Part shown: positions 17,013 to 24,140 of the stretch, in pieces
Numbering within the stretch: position 1 is the first letter of the stretch
Layout of the letters: each line of letters begins with the position of its first letter
DNA from: Rhizobium sp. CFBP 8762
Lineage (GTDB): Bacteria; Pseudomonadota; Alphaproteobacteria; Rhizobiales; Rhizobiaceae
DNA length: 64,000 bases
Reading direction: 5' to 3'
NCBI RefSeq assembly: GCF_014841565.1
Contig: NZ_JACYUD010000008.1
Span: 36,220 to 100,219 of the forward strand
Made by a program: the position numbers and the translations under genes
Notes under the pieces: model-generated
Told to the model about the DNA's origin: nothing
The model's input: only the letters and a program-made list of their open reading frames with translations
Databases searched by the model: none

Positions 17013-17115
17013 AGCATTTCCGGCGACCATGTATCCACCGGAAATGCTCTAACCTCTTGTTTCGTCCCATTGTCCGGACGTGAAAACCTCTCCGTTTTCA
17101 CCGGAAATGCTCTAG
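17010..17115. repeat. dispersed repeat family A
   Basis: It begins TAGAGCATTTCCGGCGACC and ends CACCGGAAATGCTCTAG, with the internal block CCATTGTCCGGACGTGAAAA. Two hairpins are predicted, each with GCATTTCC/GGAAATGC arms. The first three bases are the stop codon of the beta-barrel gene. Confidence 0.7.
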
Positions 17116-17139
17116 ATCCCCGATTGACAACAAAGCGGT

Positions 17140-17258
17140 AAAGATGCATGACTTTCACCATGATCAAAGCCGTTCATCAATCGCGGGCGTATTTTTGGCT
17201 GTTCCCATAGGAGCGGCCTGATTGATAATGTCAACAAGCCGCCATCAGGCGGCTTTTG
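17140..17258 (+). promoter_or_regulatory. putative structured mRNA leader (speF-motif-like) with short reading frame
   Basis: The leader of the GNAT gene contains a 25-codon reading frame at 17144-17221 (starting MHDFHHDQSR, ending PIGAA). ATCAATC (17176-17182) can pair with GATTGAT (17220-17226), and a terminator hairpin stands at 17236-17258. The block GGAGCGGCCTGATTGA resembles my memory of the alphaproteobacterial speF RNA motif that precedes ornithine decarboxylase genes. The identification is tentative; the leader/terminator organisation is seen directly. Confidence 0.4.
17236..17258 (+). terminator. intrinsic terminator or attenuator upstream of the GNAT gene
   Basis: AAGCCGCC-ATCA-GGCGGCTT followed by TTGTTT: an 8-bp perfect stem. 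It lies 14 nt after the short leader reading frame and 43 nt before the GNAT start, a position suited to attenuation. Confidence 0.7.
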
Positions 17259-17300
17259 TTTGATCGGCACCTGATGGCGAAACCTGATAAGGGAAAGACC

Positions 17301-17789
17301 ATGAGTGCCACACTGGATTTGCAATCACTTCGACCGCCTGTCGTGACGATACGCACGGCGAAAATTCGTGACCTGCCCGCTCTTCATGACATGATCACCG
17401 CGCTGGTGGCAGAGCATGGGGACAAGACCGCGTCCACATTGCAGCAGCTTGAACGGGATCTGTTCGGTTCCGTGCCCTGGATTCATGCGCTGGTCGCAGA
17501 AGCGGCTGGCGAGCTGATCGGCTACGCCATTCTCTGCCCGCTCTACCGCGCTGCCGAAGGCACGCGCGGCATGGAACTGCACCACCTGTTTGTGCGCACT
17601 GCGCACCGCAATACAGGCATCGGCCATCATCTGGTGGAAAAGGCGCGCGACCATGCCCGCCAGTCCGGCTGCGCCTTCCTGTCCGTCAGCGCCGCCACGG
17701 GCAATTTCAAGGCGCACAAATTCTATGAGCACCTTTCATTCAAGGCTGGTCCGGTCACGGGCATGCGGTATATGCAGACCCTTGCGTGA
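17301..17789 (+). CDS. GNAT family N-acetyltransferase
   Basis: An acetyl-CoA-dependent N-acetyltransferase of 162 residues. VTIRTAKIRDLPALHDMI opens the fold, HHLFVRTAHRNTGIGHHLVEKARDHA is the acetyl-CoA-binding motif A (R-x-x-x-G-I-G), and LSVSAATGNFKAHKFYEHLSF is motif B. This subgroup resembles diamine/aminoglycoside-type acetyltransferases, but the substrate cannot be read from sequence. The ATG at 17301 has AAGGGA about 8 nt upstream; in-frame ATGs at 17256 and 17274 lack this. The leader upstream suggests regulation by polyamines or translation (inference). Confidence 0.85.
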   Translation: MSATLDLQSLRPPVVTIRTAKIRDLPALHDMITALVAEHGDKTASTLQQLERDLFGSVPWIHALVAEAAGELIGYAILCPLYRAAEGTRGMELHHLFVRTAHRNTGIGHHLVEKARDHARQSGCAFLSVSAATGNFKAHKFYEHLSFKAGPVTGMRYMQTLA

Positions 17790-17802
17790 TCTATGGCTTC
17801 GT

Positions 17803-17903
17803 GCAAAATCCAACCGGAGCGGAGCGAGGATCGAAAAGATTATGCTTGCAAATAAAAGGCTTAGAGCGCCCATCTGATTCCATCAGATCGAAAAGCGCTC
17901 TAA
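17803..17903. repeat. dispersed repeat family B, copy 2
   Basis: It carries AATCCAACCGGAGCGGAGCG...GATTATGCTTGC followed by TTAGAGCGCCCATCTGATTCC...GAAAAGCGCTCTAA. The right end (CTA at 17900-17902) is the complement of the TAG stop of the DUF3750 gene. Confidence 0.7.
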
Positions 17904-18637
17904 ACGCCGAAGCGTCCGAACACAGGAATCTTGATGCCGGGGCGCATGATATCCAGCCCCGCCACAAGGCCCAGAAAATGCACTTCGAGCCCGCTGCGCA
18001 ATCCGGCGGAAATTCCGGCGAGGCCGAACAGCGTCGCATGAACATCCCGGTGATCGGCATCTATGGCAAAAAAACGCCCCTCCGGCAGATAGTCGCGACC
18101 AACCGCATCCGGCGGCAACACCACGCCAAGGTCCGGTACGGAGCGCAGCACATGCGCCACAAAGGTATTGGAATTGGGTCCGGGGAAAATCTGGTAGCCG
18201 CCCGGTTTGGAATAGGGATAGCCCTGAATGGCCTTCTCGACCTGCGGTATCAGCCGCGCTGCTTCCGCACCCTCCACCTTTTTGATAATTTGCGGCGGGT
18301 TGGAGTACCAGAACGCATCGGCGGGATAGCCGTTGCGGCGTATGGGTGAGCCCCAGCCAACCTTGTCGTACCGATTGTACGTCTGGTCACCTTCCGCCTT
18401 CGTGACAATCCATGAATGGCTGGACACGGCACCCTTGAATCCGCCGGTCTTGGCCGAAAAAATATAGATTGCAGCATCCGGCGAGGCCTTGGCGGGCGGC
18501 AGGATACCGGCGGAACTCCATGTAGCATCCCGCCAGCTGGCCGGGTGATCGCCCAGCACCCAGAGCGCGGCTGCCACTATCACCGGCAAAAAGTAGACGA
18601 TCGATATGGCAATCATCAGCAACTTGAAAAATTTCAT
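17900..18637 (-). CDS. DUF3750 domain-containing protein
   Basis: It encodes 245 residues of unknown function. One N-terminal transmembrane helix (about 5-27: LLMIAISIVYFLPVIVAAALW) is followed by a periplasmic-facing domain with AAIYIFSAKTGGFKGAVSSHSWIV and PGPNSNTFVAHVL, the hallmarks of DUF3750. The His/Ser/Asn pattern recalls a NlpC-like or lipase-like fold, but no activity is established. AAGGG precedes the ATG. It diverges from the asparaginase gene with a 74-nt shared upstream region. Confidence 0.78.
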   Translation of the reverse strand: MKFFKLLMIAISIVYFLPVIVAAALWVLGDHPASWRDATWSSAGILPPAKASPDAAIYIFSAKTGGFKGAVSSHSWIVTKAEGDQTYNRYDKVGWGSPIRRNGYPADAFWYSNPPQIIKKVEGAEAARLIPQVEKAIQGYPYSKPGGYQIFPGPNSNTFVAHVLRSVPDLGVVLPPDAVGRDYLPEGRFFAIDADHRDVHATLFGLAGISAGLRSGLEVHFLGLVAGLDIMRPGIKIPVFGRFGV

Positions 18638-18711
18638 GAACGGCCCTTGAGAGCGTGAAGTGTGGCAGGATTTGGTTTAAGCACATCAATCGGTTGTTTT
18701 GAGGGCATGAG

Positions 18712-19719
18712 ATGCAAAATCCCGTACTGGTTGAAGTCACACGCGGCACGCGCGTTGAAAGCACGCATCGCGGCGCGGTGGCCGTGGTGGATGGGGACGG
18801 GGAAACAGTGTTTTCCCTTGGTGATATCGACACGCCCGTCTTTCCCCGGTCTGCCTGCAAAGCCATGCAGGCCCTTCCGCTGGTGGAAAGCGGGGCGGCG
18901 GATGCTTACAGCTTCGACAACCGGCATCTGGCACTAGCCTGCTCTTCGCATTCCGGTGAGCCGGCGCATGTGGCACTGGCCGCCGACATGCTGGCGCGGG
19001 CTGGCCGTGACGTGGATGCTCTGGAATGCGGGGCGCACTGGTCGTTTGATCAGAAAGTGTTGGTGGACCAGGTGCGCAGCATGGACAGGCCGACGGCCCT
19101 GCACAACAATTGCAGTGGCAAGCATTCCGGCTTTCTCTGTACGGCCTGTCATCTTGGGTTGGAAACAGACGGCTATGTCCAGCCGGACCACCCGATACAG
19201 GTTGAAATCCGTGGCGTTATGGAAAGCCTGACCGGTGCGGTTCTGGGACCGGATGTCTGTGGAACGGACGGGTGCTCCATTCCGGCCTATGCCATGCCGC
19301 TGAAAAATCTTGCCCATGGCTTTGCGCGCATGGCGACGGGAACCGGGTTGGCAAGCACGCGGGCAACGGCTGCCCGACGCCTGATGGCTGCGTGCATGGC
19401 CGAGCCTTTCTATGTGGCCGGAACGGGCCGTGCCTGCACGCATCTGATGGAAATCGCCCCCGGCCGCATTTTCGCCAAAACCGGTGCCGAAGGCGTGTTC
19501 TGCGCCGCCGTCCCCGAGCAGGGCATCGGCATTGCGCTGAAATGTGAAGACGGCGCAACACGCGCCGCCGAAAGCATGGTGGCCGCCACCCTCGCCCGCT
19601 TTTTTGCGGAAGAACCGGAGATACACGCGCAATTGAGGAAGGCCTCGCAGCGAAGCCTGAAAAACTGGAACCGCTTAGAGGTAGGAGAGGTCAGACCCGC
19701 AGGGGGATGGGCGTTCTAA
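18712..19719 (+). CDS. class 3 (rhizobial-type) L-asparaginase
   Basis: Hydrolyses asparagine to aspartate and ammonia; 335 residues. It belongs to the Asparaginase_II family (pfam06089) typified by the Rhizobium etli enzyme. The two Ser-Lys pairs and zinc-site residues known for that family can be placed: S47-A-C-K50, S79 in ACSSHSGE, and C134 with K137 in NCSGKHSG. The sequence starts MQNPVLVEVTRG, and the ATG at 18712 has a GAGG-type site nearby. It is monocistronic and divergent from the DUF3750 gene. Bacterial type I/II asparaginases are excluded because the TGGT motif is absent. Confidence 0.9.
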   Translation: MQNPVLVEVTRGTRVESTHRGAVAVVDGDGETVFSLGDIDTPVFPRSACKAMQALPLVESGAADAYSFDNRHLALACSSHSGEPAHVALAADMLARAGRDVDALECGAHWSFDQKVLVDQVRSMDRPTALHNNCSGKHSGFLCTACHLGLETDGYVQPDHPIQVEIRGVMESLTGAVLGPDVCGTDGCSIPAYAMPLKNLAHGFARMATGTGLASTRATAARRLMAACMAEPFYVAGTGRACTHLMEIAPGRIFAKTGAEGVFCAAVPEQGIGIALKCEDGATRAAESMVAATLARFFAEEPEIHAQLRKASQRSLKNWNRLEVGEVRPAGGWAF

Positions 19720-19722
19720 CGC

Positions 19723-20487
19723 TCAAACCTGCGCCAGACCGCCATCGACGGAAAGTTCGATGCCATTGATATATGCGGCCTTATCCGACGCCAAAAACAG
19801 CACGGCAGAGGCAATCTCCTCAGGCTGCGCCATTCTCCCAATGGGTGAGACAGCTTTGAGGTACGCGTCAAAAGCCGCTATCTTTTCGTCATCCAGCTTC
19901 AAGCCATTTTCCATAATCGGCGTGCGGGTGGCACCCGGGCTGACCGTATTGACCCGGATCCCGCGGCTTTTGAGATCATTGGCAAATGTGCGCGCAAACG
20001 AACGCACTGCGGCCTTCGATGCGTTGTAGGCGCTGAGGCCCTCATTGCCTTTGTTGCCTACGATAGACCCTGTTAACACGATGGCGCCGCCATCCCGCAA
20101 CACGGGCAACAAGGTTTGAACCGTGAAGAATATTCCCTTCACGTTGATGTCGAAAATCCTGTCGTAAAGCTCTTCGCTGGTTGCGCCCAAAGCGTTGCTT
20201 TCTGCAATACCGGCATTGGCAAACAGCACATCCACCTTGTGTCCGCTTTTCTCAATGCGCGCTTTCAACGCTTCAATGTCCGCTTGCTGCGACACATCGG
20301 ACACCACAGCAATTGCGCGTTCTCCCAATTGGTGAACAGCCGCGTTCAACGTCTTTTCGCTGCGCCCGGTCACGTACACAGCCGCAGCGCCTTCGTTCAG
20401 GAACTGCTGAGCGGCAGACAGGCCAATGCCGGTGGAGCCACCGGTCACCACCACAACCTTACCTTTGAATGAGCCCGTAGCTTCCAT
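19723..20487 (-). CDS. SDR family oxidoreductase
   Basis: A short-chain dehydrogenase/reductase of about 254 residues with the classical TGGSTGIG cofactor motif (about residues 15-22), NAGIAES, the catalytic Ser in LTGSIVG and YNASK. Substrate unknown; NADP(H) use is plausible. Three consecutive ATG codons begin the gene. The third (20487) has AGGA 8 nt upstream and is preferred over 20493. It diverges from an ArsR-type repressor gene with a palindrome in the shared intergenic region, so it is probably that regulator's target. Confidence 0.88.
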   Translation of the reverse strand: MEATGSFKGKVVVVTGGSTGIGLSAAQQFLNEGAAAVYVTGRSEKTLNAAVHQLGERAIAVVSDVSQQADIEALKARIEKSGHKVDVLFANAGIAESNALGATSEELYDRIFDINVKGIFFTVQTLLPVLRDGGAIVLTGSIVGNKGNEGLSAYNASKAAVRSFARTFANDLKSRGIRVNTVSPGATRTPIMENGLKLDDEKIAAFDAYLKAVSPIGRMAQPEEIASAVLFLASDKAAYINGIELSVDGGLAQV

Positions 20488-20515
20488 CATCATCTTCCTT
20501 TAATTCCGTATTACG

Positions 20516-20538
20516 ATATTTCGGTTTTATCGAAATAT
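20516..20538. promoter_or_regulatory. palindromic operator between SDR and ArsR-type genes
   Basis: ATATTTCG-gttttat-CGAAATAT is a perfect 8-bp inverted repeat with a 7-nt spacer, centred between the divergent starts. It is a likely binding site of the ArsR-type protein (inference). Confidence 0.6.
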
Positions 20539-20572
20539 TGATCGGTGTCAAGGGTCATGCTAGATACGGCGT

Positions 20573-20887
20573 ATGGCTCAATTCCTTCATCCAAATCGGG
20601 ACGATTACATCTTAACCAGCGTTCTATCTGCGCTGGGTGATCCCACGCGGCTTGGTATCGTGCGCAAATTGTGGAGTATGAGAGAGGGGCAAAACTGCGG
20701 TGCGGCCGCGCCCTGCCCTGCCATGCCGCGCTCGACCTTGTCCAACCATATGCGCATTCTCCGCGAAGCGGGGATCATCCGCACGCATAAGCAGGGTGTG
20801 GAAAATATCAGTGTCGTGCGCTTTGACGATCTGGAAGCAAACTTCCCGGGCCTCATGGAAATAATTCTATCGTTCGAGGCCCGGTAG
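20573..20887 (+). CDS. ArsR-type winged-helix transcriptional regulator
   Basis: A one-domain repressor of 104 residues: LSALGDPTRLGIVRKLW (helix 1-2 signature of ArsR), then MPRSTLSNHMRILREAGIIRTHKQGVENISVVR (recognition helix and wing). Two or three Cys (NCGAAAPCPA) between the helices could be a metal or redox sensor, but the loop is not a canonical arsenic site. It is divergent from the SDR gene and probably autoregulates through the intergenic palindrome. Confidence 0.85.
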   Translation: MAQFLHPNRDDYILTSVLSALGDPTRLGIVRKLWSMREGQNCGAAAPCPAMPRSTLSNHMRILREAGIIRTHKQGVENISVVRFDDLEANFPGLMEIILSFEAR

Positions 20888-20901
20888 CTTTTGGTGTGTC
20901 G

Positions 20902-21564
20902 TCAGCCTGCGATTTCTTCGGCACGCCGTGCCATCATCGCCTTGAACGCGGGCCGTGCATGGCACGTTTCCAGCCATGCGCGAACATGAGCCACATCTTC
21001 GAATAGCGTTGGCTCGCTCATGGCGTAACGCAGCACTTCCGACACATTGATATCGGCAACCGTGAAGCGGTCCGCCACAACGAAACCGGTGTGGGACAAG
21101 CGCTCATTCAGAAAAGACAGCGGTTTCTTGAGGGCTGTGACGGCTTCGCTGATCAGAGCACGGCCTTCCGGCGTATCTTGCTGGCCGGAATCATTGGCCT
21201 TCACAATCTTGATGCTGTGAACCTCCGCCTCCGTCGCCGCCCAGAATGACCACATCGTCATCAGGCTTTCTTCACTGGCATCAGCAGCGGCCAGAGGTCC
21301 GCCGTGCTTGCGGGCCAGATGCAGGTTGATGGCAAGCGATTCCTGCAGTTTCAGTCCATCATCATCGACAAACGGAATCTGCCCCATGGGATTGATAGCG
21401 AGATAAGCTGGCGATTGGGTGTTGATTGCAGCATCTTCGGCCAGCGGATCGGCCAGACGGCGACCCTGAATGACCGGAACCGAGGTGAAGGGAATACCCA
21501 GCTCTTCGGCCAGCCAGTAGGTGCGCGAAGCGCGGGATGTATAAACACCGTAGATCGTCAGCAT
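20902..21564 (-). CDS. glutathione S-transferase family protein
   Basis: It encodes 220 residues. The thioredoxin-like N-terminal domain begins [26 protein letters not shown], with the Ser-rich catalytic loop, and continues with [22 protein letters not shown] (the cis-Pro and the Glu-Ser glutathione-binding pair). The helical C-terminal domain ends with a [19 protein letters not shown] motif. The start at 21564 follows AAGGGAC. The frame is open 19 codons upstream, but that part lies before the conserved domain. Substrate unknown. Confidence 0.88.
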   Translation of the reverse strand: MLTIYGVYTSRASRTYWLAEELGIPFTSVPVIQGRRLADPLAEDAAINTQSPAYLAINPMGQIPFVDDDGLKLQESLAINLHLARKHGGPLAAADASEESLMTMWSFWAATEAEVHSIKIVKANDSGQQDTPEGRALISEAVTALKKPLSFLNERLSHTGFVVADRFTVADINVSEVLRYAMSEPTLFEDVAHVRAWLETCHARPAFKAMMARRAEEIAG

Positions 21565-21757
21565 ATCGGTCCCTTTGATTTCGTGATCGCAAGCCCACCA
21601 TAACCAGAGCAGGCGGCGCACAACACCCCGCCGCCGTTATGGATTCATGAATTTTTCGCAAGCAATGCCGAAATTGTGAAAATGCGTGTGCTGCACAAGC
21701 CACGCGCCAGTTGCATATGGGAACACATAACCTGCAAACTGGAATCACTGTGCCGTC

Positions 21758-22543
21758 ATGACAACCCCTCCCAACCTTTCTCGCCGTCAGTTTCTTTCGC
21801 TTTCCGGCCTTGCGGCTGCGGGAACCCTTGCCGGTTGCACATCCTCCATGAATGTTGACCAGTTTCGTTACGAGACAGCGCCGATATACCGCAACCCCGC
21901 GCTCGAAGGGCGATTTGCCGGAGGGTTTGAGGATGAATACGGCCGCGCCGTGCCCGGTCCCGAGCCTGTTCCCACAGGTCTGCCGGAGCAAAACAGCATC
22001 TACGAATCCTACTATGCCGGCGTGCTTGATGGTGGTTTTTCCATACCACCCGTCCCGTACCGGCAAATCGATGCACGCTTTTACCGGCAGGAGGTTCGAG
22101 ATCCGTTTCAGGAAGCGCCGGGGACCATCATTGTCGATACGGCGGACCATTTTCTCTATCATGTTCAGGGCGGCGGCAGCGCTATCCGCTATGGAGTGGG
22201 TTTGGGGCGGGAAGGCTTCGCGTGGTCCGGTCGGGGCGTTATTCAGTGGAAGCGCAAATGGCCGCGCTGGACGCCGCCGGATGAAATGGTCGCCCGCCAG
22301 CCCAATCTGCAACCCTATTCCATTGCCAATGGCGGCATGGCGCCGGGGCTTAAAAATCCGCTCGGCGCGCGCGCGCTCTACATTTTTCAGAACGGGCAGG
22401 ATACGCTGTACCGTGTGCACGGCACCCCGGAATGGAAATCAATCGGTCGCTCCGTATCATCTGGCTGTGTGCGCATGATGAATCAGGATGTCATTCATCT
22501 CTACGATCGGGTGCGAAACGGATCTCCAATTCTTGTCGTTTAA
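21758..22543 (+). CDS. L,D-transpeptidase family protein (Tat/lipoprotein signal)
   Basis: It encodes 261 residues of the YkuD fold, forming 3-3 cross-links or anchoring proteins to peptidoglycan. The N-terminus combines a twin-arginine pattern (SRRQFLSLSG) with a lipobox (LAGC, Cys near residue 28), suggesting a Tat-exported lipoprotein. The catalytic motif is HGTPEWKSIGRSVSSGCVRM, near the C-terminus, with the essential His, Ser, Cys and Arg. The protein has the length usual for Brucella/Rhizobium Ldt proteins. Confidence 0.88.
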   Translation: MTTPPNLSRRQFLSLSGLAAAGTLAGCTSSMNVDQFRYETAPIYRNPALEGRFAGGFEDEYGRAVPGPEPVPTGLPEQNSIYESYYAGVLDGGFSIPPVPYRQIDARFYRQEVRDPFQEAPGTIIVDTADHFLYHVQGGGSAIRYGVGLGREGFAWSGRGVIQWKRKWPRWTPPDEMVARQPNLQPYSIANGGMAPGLKNPLGARALYIFQNGQDTLYRVHGTPEWKSIGRSVSSGCVRMMNQDVIHLYDRVRNGSPILVV

Positions 22544-22612
22544 CCAGCACCATTGACGAATGGAAAGTCTATCCTAAATTAGCGTGTACACAATTTAACC
22601 TGCGAGGATAGA

Positions 22613-22885
22613 ATGAAACACGTTTCGGCCCTAACGCTTCTCGGTCTGCTCACAACGGCTTTCGCAGGCCCGGCACTGGCAGACCGCGCACCGACAGCTG
22701 AGGAGAAAACCCGGATAGAAACCAAGTTGAAAGCTCTGGGTTACATGTCTTGGGGCGAGGTTGAGTTCGATACAGACAGCACTCAATGGGATGTTAACAA
22801 TGCAATGGCGTCCGATCACAACCACTATGATCTCAAACTGAATGCGCAGACGCTGGATGTCATCTCGAAAGAGATCGACAACTGA
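22613..22885 (+). CDS. small secreted PepSY-like protein
   Basis: It encodes 90 residues. A signal peptide ends in ALA-DRAPTA (about residue 23). The mature part (EKTRIETKLKALGYMSWGEVEFD...WDVNNAM...YDLKLNAQTLDVIS) has the pattern of a minimal PepSY domain, a fold that binds or inhibits partner proteins in the periplasm. Start chosen from TGCGAGGATAGA just upstream. No partner gene is obvious; ohrR lies downstream in the opposite direction. Confidence 0.65.
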   Translation: MKHVSALTLLGLLTTAFAGPALADRAPTAEEKTRIETKLKALGYMSWGEVEFDTDSTQWDVNNAMASDHNHYDLKLNAQTLDVISKEIDN

Positions 22886-22917
22886 TCAGAGCGAAGGGAC
22901 TCGCGATACCGGCTCAC

Positions 22918-23397
22918 TCAACGAACCGGTGTCGCGGACGCAAGGTTATGTGACAGGGTCTGGAGAGAGGAACGCAGATCGTCCACCTGTTGTTGCGAAC
23001 ATCCGGTTGCCAAACCTATGTCGGTAAAGACGTTGGCCGCATCCGCCTCCAGCGCCCGTCCCTTGTCCGTCAGCACAATAAACACCTGCCGCTCGTCCTT
23101 GCCATCCCTGTTGCGCGAAATCAGCCCCGTGGCCTCCAGCCGCTTCAACAATGGAGACAGGGTGCCGGAGTCGAGCCCCAGAACGTCCCCAATGGCCTTG
23201 ACGGTGATGCCATCGCCCTGCCACAGCACCAGCAAGACCAGATATTGCGGATAGGTCAGGCCAAGCTTTTCCAGCAGTGGTTTATAGGCGCGGTTGAACG
23301 CGTGCGCTGCCGAATACACCGCAAAACAGAGCTGCTGATCGACCGCAACCGTAGCGGGCCCGTTTTCTTGCAAATTCTGTGCAACTTTCTTTTCCAT
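22918..23397 (-). CDS. ohrR: MarR family peroxide-sensing regulator OhrR
   Basis: It encodes 159 residues. The reactive cysteine is in VDQQLCFAVYSA (near residue 24), the redox sensor that releases DNA on oxidation by organic hydroperoxides. The winged-helix core is TVKAIGDVLGLDSGTLSPLLKRLEATGLI...RDGKDERQVFIVLT. The ATG at 23397 is used; the frame extends 14 codons upstream without family similarity. It is divergent from ohr, the classical arrangement. Confidence 0.92.
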   Translation of the reverse strand: MEKKVAQNLQENGPATVAVDQQLCFAVYSAAHAFNRAYKPLLEKLGLTYPQYLVLLVLWQGDGITVKAIGDVLGLDSGTLSPLLKRLEATGLISRNRDGKDERQVFIVLTDKGRALEADAANVFTDIGLATGCSQQQVDDLRSSLQTLSHNLASATPVR

Positions 23398-23440
23398 CCG
23401 CGCATTATCGCAGGATAGACGATGAAATGCAATTTGCAAA

Positions 23441-23470
23441 ATTAACTTGCGCGCAATTCAGTTGCGCGAT
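23441..23470. promoter_or_regulatory. putative OhrR operator
   Basis: In the 105-nt space between divergent ohrR and ohr, the palindrome TTGCGCGCAA (23447-23456) is followed by another TTGCGCG (23462-23468), giving two TTGCGCG half-sites 15 nt apart. Confidence 0.5.
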
Positions 23471-23502
23471 ATACATAATTCAGTCGAAACATGGAGAGTG
23501 AC

Positions 23503-23928
23503 ATGAACGTTCTGTACACAACGAGAGCAACTGCCAGCGGCGGCGGCCGTACCGGAACTTCCAAGAGCGAAGACGGCATTCTTGATCTAACGCTGACCAC
23601 GCCAAAGGAACTGGGCGGCAATGGTGCCACTGGCACCAACCCTGAGCAGCTGTTTGCAGCCGGTTATTCCGCTTGCTTTCTCGGCGCACTGAAGTTTGTT
23701 GCCGGACGTGAGAAGGTCAAGCTTCCAGAAGAAACCACTGTGACGACCAGCGTTGGCATCGGCAAGCGTGACGATGGCGAAGGCTTTGGTCTGGATGTGT
23801 CCATTCAAATCGCAGCCAGTGGACTGGAGCGGTCCGTTTTGGAAGGTCTGGTTGAAAAGGCCCATGTCGTATGCCCATACAGCTACGCGACACGCGGCAA
23901 TATCGAGGTTGGACTGACGGTTGCCTGA
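23503..23928 (+). CDS. ohr: organic hydroperoxide resistance protein Ohr
   Basis: A thiol peroxidase of 141 residues that reduces organic hydroperoxides. The two catalytic Cys are visible: AAGYSACFLGAL and AHVVCPYSYATRGN, together with the N-terminal YTTRATASGGGRTG. The ATG at 23503 has GGAGAG about 6 nt upstream; an in-frame ATG at 23491 leaves no room for a site. Controlled by the divergent OhrR. Confidence 0.95.
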   Translation: MNVLYTTRATASGGGRTGTSKSEDGILDLTLTTPKELGGNGATGTNPEQLFAAGYSACFLGALKFVAGREKVKLPEETTVTTSVGIGKRDDGEGFGLDVSIQIAASGLERSVLEGLVEKAHVVCPYSYATRGNIEVGLTVA

Positions 23929-23943
23929 TTGATGCAGACAAAC

Positions 23944-23972
23944 AAAAGGCCCGGTTCGTCCGGGCTTTTTTA
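23944..23972 (+). terminator. intrinsic terminator after ohr
   Basis: GCCCGG / CCGGGC stem with a TTCGT loop, flanked by AAAAG and a T-run. Confidence 0.8.
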
Positions 23973-23974
23973 CT

Positions 23975-24140
23975 TTAGAGCGCTTTTGTTCTGATTGAAT
24001 CAGAACAGCGCTCTAAACTCTGTTTTTCAAGCATGATCTTATCAATCTTCGCTTCGCTCCGGTTGGATTATGCTCAAACTCCTTGTTTTGTCGCATTGTC
24101 GGACGCGAAAACGACACCGTTTTCACTGGAAATGCTCTAG
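23975..24140. repeat. composite repeat: inverted family B joined to a partial family A element
   Basis: 23975-24074 is family B in inverse orientation (TTTAGAGCGC...TTCTGATTGAATCAGAA...GCGCTCTAAA, then TTCGCTTCGCTCCGGTTGGATTATGCT). It runs directly into the right half of family A (GCATTGTCGGACGCGAAAAC...TTTCACTGGAAATGCTCTAG). The CTA at 24137-24139 is the complement of the TAG stop of the HerA-like gene. Confidence 0.7.

Noticed and set aside
11590..24140. Repeat families A and B as CRISPR repeats or insertion sequences
   Set aside because: Copies are single, scattered and palindromic, with no regular spacers and no transposase coding capacity.
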